From Avoscillospira sp945864925 (lineage in GTDB: Bacteria > Bacillota > Clostridia > Oscillospirales > Oscillospiraceae): DNA of 7,298 nucleotides. Below the pieces are notes generated by a model. The model saw only the letters and a program-made list of their open reading frames with translations, was not told where the DNA came from and searched no databases. The stretch spans positions 1-7,298 of the forward strand of contig CALZZH010000117.1 of assembly GCA_945830595.1 (NCBI GenBank), written 5' to 3'. Below are positions 1 to 6,554 of this stretch, in pieces. Made by a program: the position numbers and the translations under genes. Within the stretch, counting starts at the first letter, position 1. Every line of letters starts with the position of its first letter.

Positions 1-2
1 TC

Positions 3-470
3 AAATATGATCCCGAAGCTCCGCAGCCTGTGACATGGCTGCATTTTTTGTCGGAACTACTGGAGGACGAAGATATCCCGCCACGGCTCTCCAAGGAGGC
101 GGTGCATCTGAACCGGATGAAGGAGCAGATACTCCAGATTCTCTCTGCCACAAATCCCTTGAATAGGAAGGCCAAGGCCGAGGAGTTGGATGCGCTTCTC
201 GGAAGATATATTCCAAGCGTGGAGGCCATGCGGGGCAAGCTGAAGAAATATGACAAGCTCTATAAGGAATTGGCCGAGGAAAACACGGCGCTGGAACAGA
301 AACTAAACTCCGCATCCCGCGAGAGCATCCAGAAGAAGCTGGAGATTCAGCGCAGGCTCAGCGAGCTGGACGAGCTTCGCAGCACCGTGGATGCCATCCC
401 GGACGAGGTCATCCGGGCTTATACCGCGCAGCGATCTGCACATCACAGTCGAATGAAACAGGAAGTCTGA
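3..470 (+). CDS. Partial ORF: Mob-type relaxase C-terminus, apparently fused to a primase-like segment
   Basis: The frame is open from the window edge to the TGA at 468-470, so the 5' end is missing. A GTG at position 30 could be read as a start, but no ribosome site precedes it and the frame continues upstream. Residues encoded at about 3-80 (YDPEAPQPVTWL, then FLSELLEDEDIP) resemble, from memory, the region just before the Walker A helicase part of P4-type plasmid/phage primases. From about position 80 on, the protein is charged, helical and coiled-coil-like (NPLNRKAKAEELDALLGRYI, later DELRSTVDAIPDEVIRAY), which resembles the C-terminal tail of Mob_Pre/MobA-like relaxases in clostridial elements. 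No catalytic relaxase motif is present in this part. Either the reading is a deletion chimera, or this is simply a relaxase tail. The family call is from recall, not a search. Confidence 0.45.
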   Translation, partial: KYDPEAPQPVTWLHFLSELLEDEDIPPRLSKEAVHLNRMKEQILQILSATNPLNRKAKAEELDALLGRYIPSVEAMRGKLKKYDKLYKELAEENTALEQKLNSASRESIQKKLEIQRRLSELDELRSTVDAIPDEVIRAYTAQRSAHHSRMKQEV

Positions 471-501
471 GGCAATAATAGGTTGGAAAGCGAGGAATTC
501 T

Positions 502-681
502 ATGGCATTAAAAATGAGCAAAACCGTCACCCCGGAGCAGCAGAAAAAAGCAATCATCGAAGAAGCTTGGCTGAAATACTACAACCAGGTGTTGTTCGAG
601 AAAGGCATGATCACAGAACGGGAGCGAAACCTGATGATCCACAAGATCGATGCCAGAACAGCAAAGAGCCTGTCGAGATAA
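502..681 (+). CDS. 59-aa small accessory protein of the mobile element (SHOCT-like C-terminal pattern)
   Basis: ATG at 502 is preceded by AAAGCGAGG (487-495) with about 6 nt spacing, and the frame ends at TAA 679-681. It lies 31 nt after the relaxase-like ORF and just before an intrinsic terminator, so the two are probably co-transcribed. The protein begins MALKMSKTVTPEQQKKAI and is mostly helical, with no membrane segment. Residues about 29-48 (QVLFEKGMITERERNLMIHK) follow the 'L..kG.IT..E...' spacing seen in SHOCT-type short helical motifs, and similar short ORFs often precede serine recombinases in clostridial elements. Its function is unknown. The frame of the downstream recombinase is also open through this stretch, so an annotation that extends the recombinase upstream would hide this gene. 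Confidence 0.6.
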   Translation: MALKMSKTVTPEQQKKAIIEEAWLKYYNQVLFEKGMITERERNLMIHKIDARTAKSLSR

Positions 682-689
682 ACACGCTG

Positions 690-730
690 CAAGAGGTCTG
701 CATATTCAGCAGGTCTCTTGTTTTTCTTTT
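690..730 (+). terminator. Intrinsic terminator after the 59-aa ORF
   Basis: The arms CAAGAGGTCTGC (690-701) and GCAGGTCTCTTG (709-720) pair as a 12-bp stem including two G:U wobbles. The loop is 7 nt (ATATTCA), and TTTTTCTTTT follows directly at 721-730. It should stop transcripts coming from the relaxase-like/59-aa ORF operon before the recombinase gene. Confidence 0.85.
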
Positions 731-746
731 TGTAATATCGTATAAT
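718..746 (+). promoter_or_regulatory. Sigma-A type promoter for the serine recombinase
   Basis: A perfect -10 TATAAT lies at 741-746 and a partial -35 TTGTTT at 718-723, separated by 17 nt. The predicted start point near 753 gives a leader of about 30 nt before the ATG at 783. The -35 overlaps the last bases of the upstream terminator stem and its T-tract, so the recombinase is insulated from read-through and driven by its own promoter. Confidence 0.65.
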
Positions 747-769
747 ATAGATCATGATTTTACGAAATC

Positions 770-775
770 AAGGAG
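770..775 (+). promoter_or_regulatory. Ribosome binding site fixing the recombinase start
   Basis: AAGGAG lies 7 nt before the ATG at 783. The TTG at 483, in the same frame 300 nt upstream, would place the terminator, promoter and another gene inside the coding region. Position 783 is therefore the supported start. Confidence 0.85.
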
Positions 776-782
776 AACGCTT

Positions 783-2528
783 ATGGATATACACGCAGTG
801 CGGCAGCAGCTCCGCACAAAAAGCATTTATGACATTCCATTGCGGGTGACCTACTACGCCCGTGTATCCTCAGAGTCGGACGAACAGCTGAACTCTCTGG
901 AAAACCAGATCCGGTACTATGAAGATCTGATCCGCAAAAACCGGGCGTGGACCTTTGTGCCCGGCTACATCGACGAGGGCCTTTCCGGCATCTCCACAAA
1001 GAAGCGGGAGAACTTCAACCACATGGTGGAGGAAGCCGCAGAGGATCGTTTTGACCTTGTGATCACCAAGGAGATCTCCCGTTTTGCCAGAAACACATTG
1101 GACTCCATCCAGTATACCAGACAGCTGTTAAGCTATGGCGTCGGTGTCTTTTTCCAGAACGACAACATCAACACCTTGGACGAGGATTCCGAGCTTCGCC
1201 TGTCGATCATGTCCTCCATCGCACAGGATGAACTTCGCAAGCTGTCCTCCCGCGTGAAATTCGGACATCAGCAGGCCATCAAACAAAATGTGGTACTGGG
1301 GAACAGCCGGATTTTCGGCTACCGCAAAGACCAGAAACGATTAGTGATTGACGAGACCGAAGCCCCGATGGTGAGAGAGCTGTTTGAGCTGTACGCCTCC
1401 AACCAGTATTCCATGAAGCAGATCGAGACGCTGTTTTGGGAAAAGGGCTACCGGAACCTCAACGGCAACAAAATTGCCCACTCCACCATGGCCAACATGA
1501 TCTCCAACCCGAAATACAAGGGCTATTATGTGGGCAACAAGGTCAAGGTCGTGGATATGTTCACCAAAAAACAAAAATTCCTCCCGCCGGAGGAATGGGT
1601 GATGTTCAAGGATGAGACCGGCGAGATCGTCCCCGCCATTGTGTCCGAGGAGCTCTGGGACAAGGCCAACGAGATTCTCAAACGCCGCAGTGAGGACGTA
1701 AAGAACCGGCAGGGCATCTGCAATCATGCCAATCTCCTGACCGGAAAGCTCTGGTGTACCCATTGTGGACAACCCTACTATCGCCGGGAATCCAGGGACA
1801 AAAGCGGAAAGAAAAACAGCAAATGGCTCTGCTCCGGCAAGATCAAGAACGGCGCGGACTCCTGCGGTTCCTTTGCCATCTACGAGGAAGAAATCAAGCC
1901 CGTGCTGTACGAGGTGTTCCGTGACACCAAGGCCGACGCCGATGCCATGGTGGCGGAGTATATACGGATGTACAACGAGCTGACCATAAACGGTGCGCTG
2001 CCGCAAAAAATTGAAGAGCAGCAGAAAATCATCGATATGGCCAATCGAAAGAAAAACAAGCTCCTGCAGCTCGCCGCAGATGACAGCATCACAAACGCAG
2101 ATTTCAAGCAGATGACCGCCGCCTGCAACGAGGAAATTCAGGCAGCGGAGATGGAAATTGCTGAATTGGAGCAGGCAGCCTTGGAAGGCGAGGAATTCCG
2201 CCGAAAGATCGAAGAGATCAAGAAGGTCCTTGCCAATGCCCAGCGGGATGCGGCAGTCGGCGTGATCACAAAGGAGTTTGTGGACAAATATATCGACAAG
2301 ATTTTTGTCACGCCCACGGATGACAATACACTTCTGCTGCAAATCAAGATTTTCACAGGAGAAACCACCGAAAAGTACCTTCGCAAGTTCGAGCATCGTG
2401 TGGGTATCATCACCGGTGAATTGACCGAACAGCAGGAAACCCAAGGCACCGCAAGGGGTTCCGAGCCCTGCGTTTCTGCGGGTCACACGTTCAAGAAGAT
2501 GATTGAAGCCTACGAAAGAAGCCTGTAA
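783..2528 (+). CDS. Large serine recombinase / site-specific integrase of the element
   Basis: This 581-aa protein would catalyse integration and excision of the mobile element through a covalent serine-DNA intermediate. The N-terminal resolvase domain (about 20-165) has YYARVSSESDEQ with Arg27 and the likely nucleophile Ser29, plus EISRFARN with Arg100 and Arg103. A 'Recombinase' DNA-binding domain follows at about 180-290. A zinc beta-ribbon has Cys325, Cys328, Cys350 and Cys361. A Glu/Lys-rich coiled coil spans about 395-500 and is the segment that usually mediates synapsis control in large serine integrases. The C-terminus ends in a short tail (MIEAYERSL). All key residues seen are intact and there is no frameshift, so it is probably active. 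It belongs to the TndX/TnpX-like group of clostridial elements. No separate excisionase gene is visible in the window. The start is set by the AAGGAG at 770 and a promoter at 718-746. Confidence 0.93.
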   Translation: MDIHAVRQQLRTKSIYDIPLRVTYYARVSSESDEQLNSLENQIRYYEDLIRKNRAWTFVPGYIDEGLSGISTKKRENFNHMVEEAAEDRFDLVITKEISRFARNTLDSIQYTRQLLSYGVGVFFQNDNINTLDEDSELRLSIMSSIAQDELRKLSSRVKFGHQQAIKQNVVLGNSRIFGYRKDQKRLVIDETEAPMVRELFELYASNQYSMKQIETLFWEKGYRNLNGNKIAHSTMANMISNPKYKGYYVGNKVKVVDMFTKKQKFLPPEEWVMFKDETGEIVPAIVSEELWDKANEILKRRSEDVKNRQGICNHANLLTGKLWCTHCGQPYYRRESRDKSGKKNSKWLCSGKIKNGADSCGSFAIYEEEIKPVLYEVFRDTKADADAMVAEYIRMYNELTINGALPQKIEEQQKIIDMANRKKNKLLQLAADDSITNADFKQMTAACNEEIQAAEMEIAELEQAALEGEEFRRKIEEIKKVLANAQRDAAVGVITKEFVDKYIDKIFVTPTDDNTLLLQIKIFTGETTEKYLRKFEHRVGIITGELTEQQETQGTARGSEPCVSAGHTFKKMIEAYERSL

Positions 2529-2551
2529 AATCCAGGTGCTCTGCGTAGCGG

Positions 2552-2585
2552 CGCCCGGTCCCATTGGGGCCGGGCGTTCCTTTTC
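2552..2585 (+). terminator. Intrinsic terminator of the recombinase gene
   Basis: CGCCCGGTCCC (2552-2562) and GGGGCCGGGCG (2566-2576) form an 11-bp stem with one G:U pair and a 3-nt ATT loop. TTCCTTTTC follows, a T-rich but imperfect tract. It is 24 nt past the recombinase stop and just before the convergent mocA-like stop. The minus-strand side lacks a T-run, so it mainly serves the plus strand. Confidence 0.75.
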
Positions 2586-2587
2586 TG

Positions 2588-3169
2588 TCAGAGCTTCCGC
2601 CCGTGTTCCAGTTCCTGCAGCGTCTGCGCTGTATCGCAGTCGGCCAGTTCCAGGGGCGGGACTTCCACCAGATGCAGCAGCTCCCCATGGGCGCGGATGA
2701 CGGCGGATCCTCCCACGTCTCCCTGCAGTACCAGCAATTCCGGATACAGCCGCTGGGGGAACAGGCAAGGATTGCCCCGCTTTCCTTGACATGCTGCCGC
2801 CGCTATCCCTAGCGGTCTTTCCCGGAAGGCGGCTGTCAGCCGGGAGATGGAGGCCGCTGTCAGCAAGGGCTGATCCGCCGTCATGAACAGGATGCCCTGG
2901 CAGTCCATCAGCTCCTCCACTCCAAGACGGATTGTGCGGCTGATGCCTTCCTCCGGCCGGTCGTTCCAGACGGTCCGGAAGCCCATCCGCCGGGCCAGAG
3001 ACGCCACCGGTTCATATCCCGTCACCACACATACGGATGAAAACTCCGCTGCCGGAATCGCCTCCAGCGCCCACTGGTACAGGGGTCTGCCCTGAAACAA
3101 CTGCAGCAGCTTGTTGGCCCCAAAACGGCGGCTGCCTCCCGCAGCCATGACCACACAGCCCAAATTCAT
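2588..3169 (-). CDS. mocA: MocA-like molybdenum cofactor cytidylyltransferase
   Basis: This 193-aa protein belongs to the NTP-transferase family that makes dinucleotide forms of the molybdenum cofactor in the cytoplasm. The expected reaction is CTP + Mo-molybdopterin giving molybdopterin cytosine dinucleotide. The nucleotide-binding loop is AAGGSRRFGANK (residues 9-20). The AAG form is the one associated with CTP-using MocA rather than the AGG form of GTP-using MobA. Later motifs are NDRPEEGISRTIRLG (69-83), the metal-binding TADQP (97-101), GKRGNPCLFP (129-138) where MocA usually has GHP, and GDVGGS (150-155). Length matches E. coli MocA (about 192 aa), and the C-terminal DCDTAQTLQELE matches the usual 'DIDTPEDL' end, so the gene is complete. 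The first ATG in the frame is 63 nt upstream and lies in the promoter. The start used here has AAAGGAG at the right distance. It is divergent from xdhABC, whose product needs this cofactor. Confidence 0.8.
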   Translation of the reverse strand: MNLGCVVMAAGGSRRFGANKLLQLFQGRPLYQWALEAIPAAEFSSVCVVTGYEPVASLARRMGFRTVWNDRPEEGISRTIRLGVEELMDCQGILFMTADQPLLTAASISRLTAAFRERPLGIAAAACQGKRGNPCLFPQRLYPELLVLQGDVGGSAVIRAHGELLHLVEVPPLELADCDTAQTLQELEHGRKL

Positions 3170-3176
3170 GTGATCG

Positions 3177-3183
3177 CTCCTTT
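3177..3183 (-). promoter_or_regulatory. Ribosome binding site fixing the mocA-like start
   Basis: On the minus strand AAAGGAG is followed by 7 nt and then ATG (complement of 3167-3169). This selects the 193-aa product over the 214-aa reading, whose extra N-terminus has no ribosome site and overlaps the promoter. Confidence 0.8.
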
Positions 3184-3212
3184 CTTCGCCGCACCGCTTT
3201 TGTTGAGATTCC

Positions 3213-3242
3213 AGTATAGCGTACCGGGACATCTCCCGTCAA
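3213..3242 (-). promoter_or_regulatory. Promoter of the mocA-like gene
   Basis: Read on the minus strand, -35 TTGACG (3242-3237) and -10 TATACT (3218-3213) are spaced by 18 nt, close to the sigma-A consensus. The leader to the ATG is about 36 nt. An imperfect operator-like symmetry (GGGA-N4-TCCC, 3226-3237) lies within the spacer and touches the -35. Confidence 0.7.
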
Positions 3243-3297
3243 CCGGGTTTCTCTTTGTTTGAATTCGATATTCTTTCATAAAAATAACGGTCTTTTC

Positions 3298-3326
3298 TTT
3301 CCTGTCCCGCAAAAATGTGGTATGAT
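3298..3326 (+). promoter_or_regulatory. Probable promoter of xdhABC (extended -10)
   Basis: TGGTATGAT (3318-3326) is an extended -10 element (TGn plus TATGAT). The matching -35 position (about 3298-3303, TTTCCT) is weak, which fits either reliance on the extended -10 or activator dependence. The transcript would start near 3333, giving a short leader of about 35 nt, too short for a riboswitch. Confidence 0.55.
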
Positions 3327-3351
3327 ACAGAAAACAAGTGCAATCAATGGT

Positions 3352-3358
3352 AAGGAGG
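3352..3358 (+). promoter_or_regulatory. Ribosome binding site fixing the xdhA start
   Basis: AAGGAGG ends 9 nt before the ATG at 3368. The alternative ATG at 3338 would place this site inside the coding region and has no site of its own, so 3368 is preferred. Confidence 0.85.
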
Positions 3359-3367
3359 GGTTTTTCT

Positions 3368-5656
3368 ATGAGTGCCAGCGTAGGCAATCGCGTAATTCGC
3401 GTGGACGCATATGACAAGGCTACGGGCCGCGCCAAGTATACGGACGACCTTTGTGATCGCAGCGCCCTCATTGCCAAGGTGGTCCATTCCACCGTCGGCA
3501 ACGGACTGGTGAAGTCCATCGACACCTCTGCCGCGGAGCAAATTCCCGGCGTGGTAAAAATTGTCACCTGCTTTGACGTGCCCCAGCATCCCTTCCCCAC
3601 GGCGGGCCATCCCTGGAGCACCGATCCCCACCACCAGGACGTGGCCGACCGGCTGCTGCTGAACCGGCGGGTCCGGTATTACGGCGACGACGTGGCCGCT
3701 GTCATCGCAGAGAACGAAGTGGCTGCCAGCCAGGCCGTCCGGGCCATCCGGGTAGAATACGAGGAATATCCGGTACTTCTGGATGTGTTCGACGCCATGA
3801 AGGAGGGCGCAACCCAGCTCCATGAGGGGTATCCCAATAACATCCTGGCGCACACCCAGATCCGCAACGGCAACTATCAGGCTGCCATCCAGGAGCCGGG
3901 CCTCATCAAGGTGGAGGGTTGGTATGACACCCCCACGGTGCAGCACTGCCACATCGAAAACCACATCTGTACGGCCCACATGGAAGCGGGCCGGGTGATC
4001 ATCACCTCTTCCACGCAGATTCCCCATATCATCCGGCGCTGCGTGGGGCAGGCGTTGGGAATTCCCTGGGGCAAGGTCCGGGTCATCAAGCCCTACATCG
4101 GCGGCGGCTTCGGCAACAAGCAGGACGCCCTTTATGAACCCCTGTGCGCCTATCTGACCACTCAGGTGGGCGGCCGCCTGGTGAAGCTGGACTGCAGCCG
4201 GGAGGAGACCTTCGTTTCCAACCGGGTTCGTCACGCCATCCGTACCCATATTATTTCCTGGGTCCGGCCCGACGGCACCTTTGCCGCCCGGAAGATTGAG
4301 TGCTACGCCAACCAGGGCGGCTACGCCTCCCACGGCCACGGCGTATGCGCCAAGGGCATGGGCGCTTTCCCGCAGCTCTATCCCTGCCCCAATGTGGAGG
4401 GCGACGCCTATACGGTCTACACCAACCGGCCTGTGGCCGGTGCCATGCGCGGCTACGGTATTCCCCAGGCCATGTTCGCCGGAGAGTCCCACATCGACGA
4501 TGTGGCCAAGGTTCTGGGCCTGGATCCCCTGGTCTACCGCCGGCAGGTTGTGATGCCTGTGGGATTCAAAGACGCTTTCTCCAAAAACGAGAACTACTTC
4601 GACACCTTCAACCAGGTCCTGGACAAGGGCATGGCCTATATCGATTACGAGCGGAAGTATAAGGAATACCAGAACCAGACCGGGCCCATTCGCCGGGGCA
4701 TCGGCTGCGCCGTGTTCTGGTACAACACCGCCGTGTGGCCCATCTCTCTGGAAAGCAGTTCCTGCCGCATGGTGCTGAATCAGGACGGCTCCATTCAGGT
4801 TCAGACCGGCGAAACCGAGATTGGTCAGGGCTGTGACACAGCTTACAGTCAGATGGCCGCCGACGCCGTGGGTATTCCCGTGGAGGACGTCCACATTGTC
4901 TCCACCCAGGACACGGATGTGACTCCCTTCGGTACCGGCGCCTATGCCTCCCGCCAGACTTACATCGGCGGCTTCTCCATCAAGCAGACCGGTACGCTTT
5001 TGAAAGAGCGCATTCTGAAATACGCCGTGGAGCTGACCCGCCAGACCTATACCAACCTGGATTTGGTGGACGGCAAGATCATCCGCAAGTCCGACAGCCG
5101 GGTTCTCATGACGCTGGGCGAGTTGGCCACGGAAGCTCTCTATAGTCTTTCCCACTCCCAGCACATTACGGCTGAAAGTACCTACCAAATTCAAAATAAC
5201 GCCTATTCCTTCGGCTGCAGCTTTGCGGAGGTGGAAGTGGATATTCCTCTGTGCAAGGTGAAGCTGCTGAACCTGGTCAACGTCCATGACTGCGGCACGC
5301 TCATCAACCCGGCTCTGGCCGAAGCTCAGGTCCATGGCGGCATGTCCATGGCCATCGGCTACGGCCTGTCGGAGGAGCTGAAATTTGATCCCAAGACCGG
5401 CAAACCTTTGAACAACAACCTGCTGGACTATAAGCTCTCCACCTTTATGGACCATCCACACCTGGAGGCCCAGTTCGTGGAGAATCCAGAACCCACCAGT
5501 CCCTACGGCACCAAGGCTCTGGGCGAGCCGCCGGCCTGCTCCGGCGCCCCGGCCATCCGAAACGCCATTTTCAACGCCACCGGCGTGGCCATCGATCAAT
5601 GCCCCATGACCCCCCATGTCCTCTTTGCCAAGTTCAAAGAGGCCGGCCTGATTTAA
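3368..5656 (+). CDS. xdhA: Xanthine dehydrogenase family, molybdenum-binding catalytic subunit
   Basis: This 762-aa large subunit of a heterotrimeric molybdenum hydroxylase would hydroxylate purines such as hypoxanthine or xanthine, or a related N-heterocycle, using water as oxygen donor. The N-terminal a/b-hammerhead domain (about 8-120, with DAYDKATGRAKYTDD) is followed by two Mo-cofactor binding domains. Visible motifs are HCHIE near residue 200, GGGFGNKQD at 245-253, AMRGYG with Arg361, EIGQG around Gln487, and GEPP with Glu720, the expected catalytic base. The sequence follows E. coli XdhA from end to end and shares its final AGLI. As in E. coli XdhA, the residue after GGGFGNK is Gln252 where well-studied xanthine dehydrogenases have Glu, so the exact substrate is uncertain. 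There is no signal peptide, so it is cytoplasmic. It is first in the operon, with xdhB 16 nt downstream. No in-frame TGA suggests selenocysteine. Confidence 0.92.
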   Translation: MSASVGNRVIRVDAYDKATGRAKYTDDLCDRSALIAKVVHSTVGNGLVKSIDTSAAEQIPGVVKIVTCFDVPQHPFPTAGHPWSTDPHHQDVADRLLLNRRVRYYGDDVAAVIAENEVAASQAVRAIRVEYEEYPVLLDVFDAMKEGATQLHEGYPNNILAHTQIRNGNYQAAIQEPGLIKVEGWYDTPTVQHCHIENHICTAHMEAGRVIITSSTQIPHIIRRCVGQALGIPWGKVRVIKPYIGGGFGNKQDALYEPLCAYLTTQVGGRLVKLDCSREETFVSNRVRHAIRTHIISWVRPDGTFAARKIECYANQGGYASHGHGVCAKGMGAFPQLYPCPNVEGDAYTVYTNRPVAGAMRGYGIPQAMFAGESHIDDVAKVLGLDPLVYRRQVVMPVGFKDAFSKNENYFDTFNQVLDKGMAYIDYERKYKEYQNQTGPIRRGIGCAVFWYNTAVWPISLESSSCRMVLNQDGSIQVQTGETEIGQGCDTAYSQMAADAVGIPVEDVHIVSTQDTDVTPFGTGAYASRQTYIGGFSIKQTGTLLKERILKYAVELTRQTYTNLDLVDGKIIRKSDSRVLMTLGELATEALYSLSHSQHITAESTYQIQNNAYSFGCSFAEVEVDIPLCKVKLLNLVNVHDCGTLINPALAEAQVHGGMSMAIGYGLSEELKFDPKTGKPLNNNLLDYKLSTFMDHPHLEAQFVENPEPTSPYGTKALGEPPACSGAPAIRNAIFNATGVAIDQCPMTPHVLFAKFKEAGLI

Positions 5657-5672
5657 AAAGGAGGCAAACACC

Positions 5673-6554
5673 ATGTATGATATGGCAGCATTTTACGAGG
5701 CCGCCAGCGTGCAGGACGCGGTGGCCCTCCGCCTGGCCCATCCCGAAGCCCAGATCATCGCCGGCGGCACCGACGTGCTGGTGCAGATGCGCGAGGGTAA
5801 GCGGGCCGGGAAAGCCCTGATCTCCATCTATGGCCTCGACGCGCTGCGGGGCGTGAAGCTGGAGGAGGACGGAACCATCCGCATCGGCTCCCTGACCAGC
5901 TTTTCCCACATTACAAGGGATCCCATCATTCAGAAGTACATCAACGTACTGGGCCAGGCCGTGGACATGGTGGGCGGCCCCCAGATCCGAAACGCCGGTA
6001 CCATCGGCGGCAACACCTGCAACGGCGTGACCTCCGCCGACTCGGCCTCCACCCTCTTTGCCTGGGACGCAGTCATCGAACTGACCGGCCAGAACGGCAA
6101 GCGGCTGGTGCCCATTTCCAAGTTTTATATCAAGGCCGGCACCGTGGATCTGAAGCCCGACGAGATTCAAACCGGCATCCTGATCCCCAAAGCGTCCTAC
6201 GAGGGCTATTGGGGCCACTACATTAAATATGCCATGCGGGAAGCCATGGACATTGCCACCACCGGCTGTTCCGTCAACGTGAAGCTGTCGGAAGACAAGA
6301 AAACCATTGCGGACGCCCGTATCGCTTACGGCGTGGCAGGTCCTGTCCCCATGCGGGCGCCCAGCGCGGAAGCTGCCGTCAAGGGCCAGCCCGTCAGCAG
6401 CGAAACCGTGGCCGCCTTCGGCGCCCGGGTTCTGGACGACATCAACCCCCGGGATTCCTGGCGTGCCGCCAAGGCCTTCCGGCAGCACATTGCCGTGGAG
6501 CTGGCCAAGCGCTGCCTGACCGAATCCATCCGTCTTGCGGGAGGTGTGATCTGA
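5673..6554 (+). CDS. xdhB: Xanthine dehydrogenase family, FAD-binding subunit
   Basis: This 293-aa medium subunit holds FAD and passes electrons between the iron-sulfur subunit and the external acceptor, usually NAD+. Family FAD contacts are visible as AGGTD (30-34) and TIGGNTCNGVTSAD (110-123), preceded by GPQIRNAG. The C-terminal CO-dehydrogenase flavoprotein domain includes KYAMREAMDIATTGCS and PRDSWRAAKAFR. Both length and sequence follow E. coli XdhB (292 aa). There is no inserted cysteine-rich loop of the kind that carries an extra [4Fe-4S] cluster in 4-hydroxybenzoyl-CoA reductase, which argues against that enzyme. AAGGAGG (5658-5664) lies 8 nt before the ATG. The stop overlaps the xdhC start (TGATG), pointing to translational coupling. 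Confidence 0.93.
   Translation: MYDMAAFYEAASVQDAVALRLAHPEAQIIAGGTDVLVQMREGKRAGKALISIYGLDALRGVKLEEDGTIRIGSLTSFSHITRDPIIQKYINVLGQAVDMVGGPQIRNAGTIGGNTCNGVTSADSASTLFAWDAVIELTGQNGKRLVPISKFYIKAGTVDLKPDEIQTGILIPKASYEGYWGHYIKYAMREAMDIATTGCSVNVKLSEDKKTIADARIAYGVAGPVPMRAPSAEAAVKGQPVSSETVAAFGARVLDDINPRDSWRAAKAFRQHIAVELAKRCLTESIRLAGGVI

Larger units (their letters stand above)
1..2587. mobile_element. Right end of an integrative mobile element (ICE/IME type), left end outside window
   Basis: The segment groups a relaxase-like C-terminus, a small accessory ORF and a large serine recombinase, a set typical of clostridial integrative conjugative or mobilizable elements where the recombinase gene sits at one end. 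After the recombinase and its terminator the content switches to a metabolic locus on the opposite strand, so the element edge is inferred to lie in about 2529-2587. I found no paired att repeat because the other end is not in the window. The right boundary is therefore approximate. Confidence 0.55.

Noticed and set aside
483..782. N-terminal extension of the recombinase from TTG 483
   Set aside because: It would run through a terminator, a promoter and the 59-aa gene. The extension matches nothing expected, and ATG 783 has an ideal ribosome site.
1341..2792. 483-aa antisense frame spanning the recombinase and part of the mocA-like gene
   Set aside because: It crosses two well-supported genes and a terminator, has no ribosome site and shows low-complexity composition.
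3327..3367. Molybdenum cofactor or purine riboswitch upstream of xdhA
   Set aside because: The predicted leader is only about 35 nt and shows no extended pairing, too short for either class.
3344..5674. 776-aa open frame antisense to xdhA
   Set aside because: It is a shadow of the codon bias of xdhA. The translation is Gly/Val/His-rich with no recognisable domain, and the sense frame has clear family motifs.
5673..6554. 4-hydroxybenzoyl-CoA reductase identity for the xdh operon
   Set aside because: The FAD subunit lacks the extra cysteine-bearing loop of that enzyme, and all three subunits track E. coli XdhABC more closely.
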